This document shows positions 5,576 to 12,545 of a stretch of DNA of 12,545 nucleotides, one piece after another. The DNA comes from an uncultured Acidobacteriota bacterium (GTDB lineage Bacteria > Acidobacteriota > Blastocatellia > Pyrinomonadales > Pyrinomonadaceae). The notes under the pieces were generated by a model, which did not search any database, was not told the origin of the DNA, and saw only the letters and a program-made list of their open reading frames with translations. Within the stretch, counting starts at the first letter, position 1; each line of letters begins with the position of its first letter. The position numbers were made by a program, and so were the translations under genes. The stretch is from assembly GCA_902826505.1 (NCBI GenBank), contig CADEFG010000071.1, forward strand, positions 1-12,545. The letters run 5' to 3'.

Positions 5576-6808
5576 TTACAAAAACAAAATCTCGGCAACG
5601 TCGTTTTTCGCAAGATTTTTGCCTTGCGGCACGAAAACCAGCGCGTCGGCGTGCGCGAAAGCGATAAAATTTGACGAACCCGAAAAACGCAGCGATTCAA
5701 TCATCAAACTTCCTTTTTCATTGGTCGAAAGCGAAACCGGCAAAAAAGAATCGCGTTCCTTCGCGCCTTTGATCTTGTCCGAACAAACCGCGTAACCTTT
5801 TTTCGGTTTGCAGTTTTTGGCTGATTGCATCTGCAAAATTGCCGGTCTGACAAACAAAAAAAACGTCACCGCGACCGACACCGGATTGCCCGGCAGACCA
5901 AAGATCAAAACATCGTTGAGGCGCGCAAAAACCGTCGGTTTGCCGGGTTTTAAGCTGACTTTTTCAAAGAAGATCTCCGCGCCGAGTTCGCGCAGAGCGG
6001 GTTTTGTAAAATCATAATCGCCAACCGAAACGCCGCCCGTGATAATTAAAATTTTGGATTTTGGATTTCGGATTTCGGAGTTTTTTAAACCTGAATCCAG
6101 ACCGACGGCTGCGGCGATTTTTTGTTTGAGCGTTTCGAAATCGTCGTGAACCTGCGGCAGAATCTCGGCTTCGGCGCCCGCATTTTTCGCGAAAATCTTG
6201 AGCATCATCGAATTTGAATTGCGTATCTGATCTTTTTGCGGAGCTTCGCCGATCTCGACGATCTCGCTGCCGGTCGAGAGAATTGCGATCTTCGGCTGCC
6301 GGAAAACCTTCAATTTGGCATAACCGAACGACGCGAGCGCGGCGATCATCTGCTCGTTGATGATCTCGCCCTGACTAAAAACTTGCGCGCCTTTGGTTAT
6401 TTCCGAAGCCTGCCGATTGATATTTTGCGCCGTTTTTACCGCTTCTAAAATTTCGACAAAACCATTTTTTTCCTTTGTCAGTTCGACTTTTTGAACCGCA
6501 TCCGCGCCGTCGGGAAGGCGTGCGCCGGTCATAATCCGGACGGCTTCGCCCGTTTTCATTTTTCGGTCGAATCCTTTGCCTGCGACCGATTCGCCGATAA
6601 TTTTTAAGCTCGCGGGCAGTTTTGAAGTATCGGCAGTTTTGACGGCAAAACCGTCCATCTGCGAACGGTCAAACGGCGGCAAATCCATATCGGCTTCGAT
6701 ATTTTCCGCTAAAACGCGTCCGACCGAGTTTTCCAGATCGATCGTTTCGGCATCGAGCGAAAATGTCTCGCGCCTGATTATTTCTAATGCTTCGGAAATC
6801 GGAATCAT
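5576..6808 (-). CDS. moeA: Molybdopterin molybdenumtransferase MoeA
   Basis: MoeA inserts molybdate into adenylylated molybdopterin, the last general step of Moco synthesis, in the cytoplasm. The 410 residues match the family. Visible blocks are DLPPFDRSQMDGFAV (42-56), VRIMTGARLPDGADAVQKVE (90-109), KIAILSTGSEIVEIG (173-187), IRNSNS (195-200), ITGGVSVGDYDFTKPAL (256-272), SLKPGKPTVFA (285-295) and FGLPGNPVSVAVTF (303-316). Domains run as N-terminal linker/domain II (to ~165), molybdopterin-binding MoCF domain (~170-320) and C-terminal beta domain. Just before ITGGVSVG there is a stretch (242-251, KNSEIRNPKS) encoded by 7-base repeats and apparently longer than in E. coli. ATG 6806-6808 overlaps the peptidase stop by four bases (ATGA), so translation is probably coupled. 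Confidence 0.97.
   Translation of the reverse strand: MIPISEALEIIRRETFSLDAETIDLENSVGRVLAENIEADMDLPPFDRSQMDGFAVKTADTSKLPASLKIIGESVAGKGFDRKMKTGEAVRIMTGARLPDGADAVQKVELTKEKNGFVEILEAVKTAQNINRQASEITKGAQVFSQGEIINEQMIAALASFGYAKLKVFRQPKIAILSTGSEIVEIGEAPQKDQIRNSNSMMLKIFAKNAGAEAEILPQVHDDFETLKQKIAAAVGLDSGLKNSEIRNPKSKILIITGGVSVGDYDFTKPALRELGAEIFFEKVSLKPGKPTVFARLNDVLIFGLPGNPVSVAVTFFLFVRPAILQMQSAKNCKPKKGYAVCSDKIKGAKERDSFLPVSLSTNEKGSLMIESLRFSGSSNFIAFAHADALVFVPQGKNLAKNDVAEILFL
6056..6083 (-). repeat. Heptad tandem repeat inside moeA
   Basis: Plus-strand units GGATTTT, GGATTTC, GGATTTC and GGAGTTT lie end to end. On the moeA coding strand they are CCnAAAn-type units giving EIRNPKSK, just before the strand leading into ITGGVSVG of the molybdopterin-binding domain. 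Frame is kept. Orientation relative to the coding strand is the same as in uvrA and the DUF1223 gene. Confidence 0.75.
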
Positions 6809-8163
6809 TTGATAATATAAAGTTCGGTCTGGCGCGGGCGGAAAAATTCAAAGCCTTGGTCGGTCATAAAGGCGTCGTCTTCCGCCATCATCGTCACTTT
6901 TTGATCGTTCCATTCGGGAAGTACGGTCGAGGTATTCAGTTCGATCGACATATACGAACCCAACCGAAAGCGTTCAGGCGATGCGCCGATCGTCCGGCGA
7001 AAATCAATTGAGGCACCAAGCCCGTGACCCTGCGTGCCGATCGGGTGCGAATAGATCATCGCTTCGATGTTTTGCCGTTTCATTTCCGCCATTGCCGTCT
7101 CATAAACCTCGCTGCCGGTCATTCCGGCGCGCGCCGCTTTGAAAACCGCGTCCTGCAAAGCGTTCGTGTTTTTTAACGCCGTTTTCAAACCTTTCGGAGC
7201 ATCGCGTTCGCCGGTTTGCAGAATATAACCTTGTTTCTGCCAATCGGTCGAAAGTCCCATATAAATCAAACCGCAGTCAATATGGATCAAATCGCCGCGT
7301 TCTAAAACGAGCGATTCATCGGCGACCGCTAAAAATTGCTGTGAGCTTGCATTTGCTTTTGCCCGCCGCTGAACGCGCAGATCGGGCTGAAACCAAGTCG
7401 TCAAACCGAGATTGTTGATTTGCTGCAAGAACCACCAGCGAACGTCGCCGACCGTCGTTTTGCCGGGTGTGATGACTTCGTTCGAAAACGCGCGGCGCGT
7501 CAGAATATCGGTCACTAAAACCGCTGTCCGATAATGTTCGAGCTCTTCCGGCAGCCGCGTGTCGAGATAATCGGTGACGAGATTTCCCGCCGAAACAAAG
7601 CGCGATTCATAGTCTTTTCCCAAAGTTTCCGCCAAAAATTTATACGCGTCGTGCGTGATTCCGTCTGTTTGCCCGCGTCCGTAACCCATATTCAGCGCGA
7701 TCGTTTTCGGGTTGCGTTCCTCGACAATCTTTTTAATTGTTTCCGCCGTTTTATCACGCGCCGGGCTGATCAAAGTGTAAAACTTTTTTAATTGTTCTTC
7801 TTCATACCGAACGATCGCAAATCTTTCGAGCGTCTGACCGTTGTCAAAAAAGATAAAAAAATCGCGTCTGCCGACCATCGGAACCGGCGGGACGATCGAT
7901 TCCGTGACGGCGTCCGAGTGAAATTCCTCGTTCGTGACGATCCACATCGAAACCTGGTGTTTGCGCATCATCGGCAAAAGAAGCGTGTCGAAACGCTTTT
8001 TGAGCCACATCGAACGAACATTCGATTGCTCGCGCAAAGAAAGCAGTTTCGGCATCGCCGGAATTTTTTCGTACGATCTGTTTTGCGCAATAGCGAAACT
8101 TTGGGCAAGTAAAACGATTGTGCAAAGCAATGGAAATTTGATTATTAGTTTTTTAGACAACAT
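6805..8163 (-). CDS. Exported M24-family (Xaa-Pro aminopeptidase-like) metallopeptidase
   Basis: A 452-residue protein with a Sec signal peptide (1 to ~27, hydrophobic IIKFPLLCTIVLLA then IAQ) and the creatinase/prolidase-type N domain (~35-200) plus a pita-bread catalytic domain. All five M24 metal ligands are visible: Asp296 and Asp307 in HIDCGLIYMGLSTD, His380 in GTQGHGLG, Glu408 in MSIELNT and Glu428 in MMAEDDAF. His373 in SHPIG fits the second conserved histidine. Such enzymes cleave X-Pro bonds with two divalent metals; export suggests a periplasmic role in peptide scavenging, though dipeptidase or other specificity is possible. It is the first gene of a minus-strand run and overlaps moeA by four bases, an unusual pairing. 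The signal peptide supports ATG 8161-8163; no Shine-Dalgarno sequence is visible. Confidence 0.9.
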   Translation of the reverse strand: MLSKKLIIKFPLLCTIVLLAQSFAIAQNRSYEKIPAMPKLLSLREQSNVRSMWLKKRFDTLLLPMMRKHQVSMWIVTNEEFHSDAVTESIVPPVPMVGRRDFFIFFDNGQTLERFAIVRYEEEQLKKFYTLISPARDKTAETIKKIVEERNPKTIALNMGYGRGQTDGITHDAYKFLAETLGKDYESRFVSAGNLVTDYLDTRLPEELEHYRTAVLVTDILTRRAFSNEVITPGKTTVGDVRWWFLQQINNLGLTTWFQPDLRVQRRAKANASSQQFLAVADESLVLERGDLIHIDCGLIYMGLSTDWQKQGYILQTGERDAPKGLKTALKNTNALQDAVFKAARAGMTGSEVYETAMAEMKRQNIEAMIYSHPIGTQGHGLGASIDFRRTIGASPERFRLGSYMSIELNTSTVLPEWNDQKVTMMAEDDAFMTDQGFEFFRPRQTELYIIK

Positions 8164-8210
8164 AATTCAGTATTGATTCTAATTTAGGTTTTAGCGCAAA
8201 ATTTTACAAA

Positions 8211-8254
8211 ATGATAAACTGGATTTTTGGAATTTCTAGCCAAAATTTTATCAT
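8211..8254. repeat. Dyad in the divergent peptidase / acyl-CoA dehydrogenase promoter region
   Basis: ATGATAAA (8211-8218) and TTTATCAT (8247-8254) are perfect inverted copies around a 28-base spacer. The spacer itself contains a second small pairing, TTTTGG / CCAAAA. The right half overlaps the likely -10 box of the dehydrogenase. It could be a shared operator or simply symmetric AT-rich promoter sequence. Confidence 0.45.
8227..8254 (+). promoter_or_regulatory. Sigma70-like promoter of the acyl-CoA dehydrogenase gene
   Basis: TTGGAA (8227-8232), a 16-base spacer and TATCAT (8249-8254) match the consensus at 4 of 6 and 5 of 6 positions. The predicted transcript would have a leader of roughly 26 bases containing GAGAGGA, a Shine-Dalgarno-like word 13 bases before the GTG. 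Confidence 0.45.
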
Positions 8255-8286
8255 ACAAAACTTATTAGAGAGGAAAATTAAAAACT

Positions 8287-9504
<1,218 letters not shown>

Positions 9505-9531
9505 TTGATTGATTCTCAAGTCTCAAATTTC

Positions 9532-9579
9532 AAGCCCCAAGTTTCAGGTTGAAGTTGATTGACCTGAAACTTGGGGCTT
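9532..9579. terminator. Strong bidirectional hairpin between convergent genes, built on heptad-like repeats
   Basis: A perfect 18-bp stem pairs 9532-9549 with 9562-9579 around a 12-base loop, followed on the plus strand by a T-run (9578-9582). It lies 27 bases after the dehydrogenase stop and before the transglycosylase stop (9619), so it can end both transcripts. Outside the stem the arms continue imperfectly as 7-base words such as CTCAAGT, CTCAAAT, TTCAAGC on the left and GACTTGG, GATTTGG, ACTTGGG on the right, to about 9514 and 9613. Confidence 0.85.
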
Positions 9580-9618
9580 TTTAAGACTTGGAACCTCAGA
9601 TTTGGACTTGGGACTTTC

Positions 9619-10914
9619 TTACTTAGTGCGTGGGGTAAACGGCACGAATTTGTCGATCGAAGCATTGATTTGCAGATAGATCTGCGTTTCGCGCGGAATT
9701 AAATTTCGCCAGTTTGCGCCGCCGCGTTTGATATAACCGGCAAGTTTCGCCGGATTTGAATTATAACCTGCCGACATCAATTCGGGTTCGGTGGCGATCC
9801 CATTTTGAACCGCTGCCGAAACGGTCGGACTTGCCATCAGATCGTTATAAGTCATTTGCATATAGCAGAGCATCGCTTGCGCGGCGTTGACGTGGTTGCG
9901 CATTCCTTCAACAAAATCGGGCATCAAATTCGCGCTCGAATAGCGCGTGCGAACCATAAAATAGGTCGAAGGAATCATCTGTACCATTCCGCCTGCGCCC
10001 GCCGAACTGACCGAATAACGATAGGTTTGACCTTCGTTCAAAGCGTAGAGCGTGAAAATGTCGTTGTAAATATTCGGGTGATACTCGTTGCGAAAACGAA
10101 AGTGGTCGACGTGTTCGACGATGCTCAGACGCTCGGCAATATCGGTTACTTTCGGGGAAATAAAAATGCCTTTTTGACGGAGTTTTTCACGTGCAATGTC
10201 AATCGTATTGCGGACGTAAAGTTTTCCGGCGTTGACGACTTCGGGCGTCACCAAACCCGGATGCGTGGACATATAATAAGCCGTTTCGTAATATTTTCCG
10301 CCGCGTTCGACCGGATATTGAACCATCAAAGGAAGATGATTTTTATTGGTCAGATCCGAGATGATGATCGGCGTGTTAACACCGTTCGGGCGAATGATCT
10401 TAACTTTTAAAGACTTGGAATTTGCCGATGTGACAAAAAAATCGCCGTCCTTGGTGAGGAACGAATCTTTTGTCATCACGACATAATCGAGCTTGCGGGT
10501 ATCCCAATCGTAAAAAGCGATGCGCACCATATTGGTCGTAAAAGTTCCGTCCGTGTCGGCGATCGTAATCGGTCGCGCCGTCATTTCGCGCTTGGCTTCT
10601 TCGAGTCTGTTTTTGATCTGCCCGATCGGCAAAATTTGACTTGTATTGTTGGTCGGAAAATTCGGTTTCGGATTGATCGCACCCCCGACAATGATCGGGG
10701 TTGGCGTCGGCGTCGGAACGACTGGTTTCGGTGTCGGAAACGGTGTCGGCGGAATGGCGTTTGTGACGATTACGACCTTGGAAGGCATTGGGGTCGGAGT
10801 TGCTCCGACGATCCGCACCCGCGATGGCGGCGTTGGAACAGGTTTTAATTCCTGTGAAAAATGCGTGGAAGCCGAAATCAGAATGGCACAAAATAATATT
10901 AAACTTCTTTTCAT
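9619..10914 (-). CDS. Exported SLT-type lytic transglycosylase with proline-rich linker
   Basis: A 431-residue protein that probably cleaves the glycan strands of peptidoglycan in the periplasm. A signal peptide (1 to ~20, ending THFSQ) is followed by a Pro/Thr-rich linker (~24-87, many PTP words) that could span the envelope. Residues ~95-280 form a domain I do not recognise (WDTRKLDYVVMTKDSF, YYMSTHPGLVTPEVVNAGKL). The C-terminal ~285-425 aligns with the SLT fold: Glu294 in NEGQTYRYSVSSAGAGGMVQ sits exactly where catalytic Glu sits in ESxxxxxAxSxAGAxGLMQ, then MIPSTY, the SAGYN motif (381-385) and LIPRETQIYL. An intact catalytic residue supports activity. The start at ATG 10912-10914 is set by the signal peptide. 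It is convergent with the dehydrogenase and divergent from glmM. Confidence 0.85.
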   Translation of the reverse strand: MKRSLILFCAILISASTHFSQELKPVPTPPSRVRIVGATPTPMPSKVVIVTNAIPPTPFPTPKPVVPTPTPTPIIVGGAINPKPNFPTNNTSQILPIGQIKNRLEEAKREMTARPITIADTDGTFTTNMVRIAFYDWDTRKLDYVVMTKDSFLTKDGDFFVTSANSKSLKVKIIRPNGVNTPIIISDLTNKNHLPLMVQYPVERGGKYYETAYYMSTHPGLVTPEVVNAGKLYVRNTIDIAREKLRQKGIFISPKVTDIAERLSIVEHVDHFRFRNEYHPNIYNDIFTLYALNEGQTYRYSVSSAGAGGMVQMIPSTYFMVRTRYSSANLMPDFVEGMRNHVNAAQAMLCYMQMTYNDLMASPTVSAAVQNGIATEPELMSAGYNSNPAKLAGYIKRGGANWRNLIPRETQIYLQINASIDKFVPFTPRTK

Positions 10915-11085
10915 ACAGCGATACTGGAAGTGATGACGATCTTGGACAAATTGTTTGCGTATCAGGTTACACTTCGCGGACTTTGGAAATCCGCGTGTTT
11001 AAAGATTCGCTTAAAAGGTAAAAGGTTGTCAAATGTTTTACGTTGATTTATGCGTTCTACAAAAAAAAATTATGGCAAACCGGGT
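10915..11085. other. Divergent intergenic region between transglycosylase and glmM
   Basis: It contains a small CGCGGA / TCCGCG hairpin (about 10976-10996), two perfect AAAAGGT heptads (11013-11026) and, on the minus strand, a consensus TTGACA (11027-11032) without a good -10 partner at 16-18 bases. A transglycosylase promoter here is possible but not convincing. Confidence 0.35.
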
Positions 11086-11114
11086 TTGTGACCTCAAAAG
11101 TTTTACTGTATAAA
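11086..11114 (+). promoter_or_regulatory. Sigma70-like promoter of glmM
   Basis: TTGTGA (11086-11091), exactly 17 bases, then TATAAA (11109-11114) match the consensus at 4 of 6 and 5 of 6 positions. The leader to ATG 11153 would be about 30 bases and shows no clear Shine-Dalgarno sequence. Confidence 0.55.
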
Positions 11115-11152
11115 ATAATTTTGGCGTTTTGGGTGCCATGGATTTACAAATT

Positions 11153-12499
11153 ATGAAAAAACTTTTTGGAACAGACGGAATGCGCGGTGAAGCTGGCGCA
11201 TTTCCGCTTGATGAAAAAACTATTGAATTGGTCGGGCGCTCACTGGCGCGGCAGTTTCGTGAAAAGCTCGGTCGGGCGCCGCGCTTTATCACCGGACGCG
11301 ATACCCGCGAATCGGGCGCATGGATCGAAAAAGCCTTTCATACGGGCGCGGGCAGCGAAGGTGCGGCTTGCGAATCGGCGGAAATCATCACTACTCCGGG
11401 CGTTGCTTTTCTGGCAAAAAAGTTTGATTTTGACGCGGGAATTGTTATTAGCGCATCGCATAATCCGTTTCAGGATAACGGTATTAAAATTTTTTCGCCG
11501 ACCGGTAAAAAAATTGACGAAGCCACTGAACGTGAGATCGAGAAAGATATTTATGCGAAGCGGGAGTCTGAAGTCGAAAGTCGCGAAACGATTATTGATT
11601 CGTCGAAATCTTCCGCCTATCAAAAAGCCTATCTTGAATATTTAACCGAAGAATTCAAGGATCTGCGGCTTGAAAATTTCAAAATGGTTGTTGATTGCGC
11701 AAACGGTGCGGCTTCCGGTCTGGCGCCGCTTCTTTTTGAAAAATTCGGGGCGCAGGTCGTTGCCATTAATTGTGCGCCGGACGGCATAAATATAAACCAA
11801 GATTGCGGTTCGCTTCATCTGGAAAAATTACAGGCGAAGGTTTTGGAAGAAAACGCCGATTTCGGGGTCGCTTTTGACGGTGATGCCGACCGTTCATTGT
11901 TTGTTGACGAGCAGGGAACTCTGGTTGACGGCGATACGGTGCTGTGGATCATGGCGCAGTTTTTAACCGAACACGGACAATTAAACAATCAAACGATCGT
12001 CGCGACCGTAATGAGCAATATCGGTTTGGAAATTGCTTTAAGTTCAAAAAATATCAAACTTTTACGAACGGCGATCGGCGATAAATATGTATTGGAAGAA
12101 CTTTTGAAAACCGGTTCGGCGGTGGGCGGCGAACAATCGGGGCATATTATCTTCCCGCGAAAAAGCTTGGTTGGCGATGGCATGATGACCGCGCTTTTTC
12201 TGCTCGAATCGCTTTACGAAAAAGGCAAAAGTTTGTCGGAAATGAGCAAAGGATTTACGCGTTATCCGCAGATTTCACTCAACGTCAAAGTTCGCGAAAA
12301 GCTTCCGTTTGAAGAAGTTTTCGAGATTAGCGAAGCGTCGAAGCTAGTCGAGAACGAGCTTGACGGCAAAGGTCGGCTGCTGCTTCGTTATTCGGGCACG
12401 GAGAATCTGGCGCGCGTGATGATCGAGGGCGAAAGTCAAACCCAGATCGAATCCCAAGCGCATCGCCTGGCAGCAGTTATCAAAACAAGTTTGGGATAA
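11153..12499 (+). CDS. glmM: Phosphoglucosamine mutase GlmM
   Basis: GlmM interconverts glucosamine-6-phosphate and glucosamine-1-phosphate, the step before UDP-GlcNAc synthesis for peptidoglycan and lipid A, in the cytoplasm. The 448 residues match the family (~445). In order are KKLFGTDGMRGEAG at the N-terminus, the phosphoserine loop GIVISASHNPFQDNGIK with Ser102, the metal loop FDGDADRSLFVD (Asp242, Asp244, Asp246), the sugar-binding GGEQSGHIIF (325-334) and the phosphate loop RYSGTENLARVM (412-423). GlmM usually has DGDGDR and RPSGTE, so the Ala and Tyr are mild departures also found in relatives. I chose ATG 11153 because MKKLFGTDG matches the family N-terminus; ATG 11138 or TTG 11129 would add unsupported residues. 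Phosphomannomutase is the main alternative but fits less well. Confidence 0.95.
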   Translation: MKKLFGTDGMRGEAGAFPLDEKTIELVGRSLARQFREKLGRAPRFITGRDTRESGAWIEKAFHTGAGSEGAACESAEIITTPGVAFLAKKFDFDAGIVISASHNPFQDNGIKIFSPTGKKIDEATEREIEKDIYAKRESEVESRETIIDSSKSSAYQKAYLEYLTEEFKDLRLENFKMVVDCANGAASGLAPLLFEKFGAQVVAINCAPDGININQDCGSLHLEKLQAKVLEENADFGVAFDGDADRSLFVDEQGTLVDGDTVLWIMAQFLTEHGQLNNQTIVATVMSNIGLEIALSSKNIKLLRTAIGDKYVLEELLKTGSAVGGEQSGHIIFPRKSLVGDGMMTALFLLESLYEKGKSLSEMSKGFTRYPQISLNVKVREKLPFEEVFEISEASKLVENELDGKGRLLLRYSGTENLARVMIEGESQTQIESQAHRLAAVIKTSLG

Positions 12500-12510
12500 G
12501 GGTGAAAATG

Positions 12511-12534
12511 ATTAAAAGTGAAAAAGCTTTTGAT
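12511..12534. terminator. Weak hairpin after glmM
   Basis: ATTAAAAG (12511-12518) pairs with CTTTTGAT (12527-12534) through eight pairs, one of them a T-G wobble, around an 8-base loop. No T-run follows before the window ends, so terminator function is doubtful. Confidence 0.25.
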
Positions 12535-12545
12535 ATTTAAAATAG

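Noticed and set aside
9805..10410. 201-codon plus-strand frame
   Set aside because: Antisense to the transglycosylase, with biased composition and no supporting start signals.
10646..10933. Gly/Val-rich plus-strand frame
   Set aside because: It is the reverse strand of the PTP-rich linker; the repetitiveness comes from the proline codons.
11129..11152. Longer GlmM starting at TTG 11129 or ATG 11138
   Set aside because: The family N-terminus is M(K/R)KLFGTDG, which fits ATG 11153.
12508..12540. Ten-codon ATG frame after glmM
   Set aside because: Too short and overlapping a hairpin; no evidence that it is translated.

Overview
The window looks like ordinary chromosomal DNA from a Gram-negative-type bacterium of moderate GC content. 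My best guess at lineage is Acidobacteriota, perhaps class Blastocatellia. That guess rests on protein style (the UvrA variant, the M50B-like protein, the periplasmic M24 peptidase, PTP-rich exported proteins), scarce Shine-Dalgarno sequences, and abundant short-period repeats. It is inference and has not been tested by any search. I see no tRNA, rRNA, phage, transposase or CRISPR array.

Layout. (1) 1-1015, minus: the N-terminal 338 codons of uvrA (nucleotide excision repair), cut by the window edge. (2) 1134-1928, plus: a lipoprotein with a thioredoxin-like DUF1223 domain, whose -10 box lies so close to the ATG that a leaderless mRNA is likely. (3) 1932-3830, minus: a small hypothetical gene overlapping the end of an exported L,D-transpeptidase gene, preceded by an M50B-like membrane protein with its own terminator. 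(4) 3831-4170: a gap of about 340 bases with dyads and direct repeats but no convincing gene. (5) 4171-8163, minus: a same-strand run in the order M24 Xaa-Pro-type peptidase, moeA (4-bp ATGA overlap), SAM methyltransferase, moaC. moeA and moaC act early and late in molybdenum cofactor synthesis. The methyltransferase between them is bracketed by two different fold-back repeat elements. (6) 8287-9504, plus: acyl-CoA dehydrogenase, divergent from the peptidase, with a dyad in the shared promoter region. (7) 9532-9579: a strong 18-bp hairpin between convergent genes. (8) 9619-10914, minus: an exported SLT-type lytic transglycosylase with a proline-rich linker. (9) 11153-12499, plus: glmM, with a recognisable promoter, which makes glucosamine-1-phosphate for peptidoglycan precursors.

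Functional themes are cell-envelope work (L,D-transpeptidase, lytic transglycosylase, GlmM, exported peptidase), Moco synthesis (moaC, moeA), DNA repair and acyl-CoA oxidation. I see no dedicated defence or secretion system and no obvious new multigene system.

The most unusual signal is the repeat ecology. Heptameric tandem repeats of CCnAAAn type sit in frame inside uvrA, the DUF1223 gene and moeA, always in the same orientation relative to the coding strand. Separately, four gene junctions carry fold-back elements, most of them built from 7- or 9-base units, at least two of which look usable as terminators.
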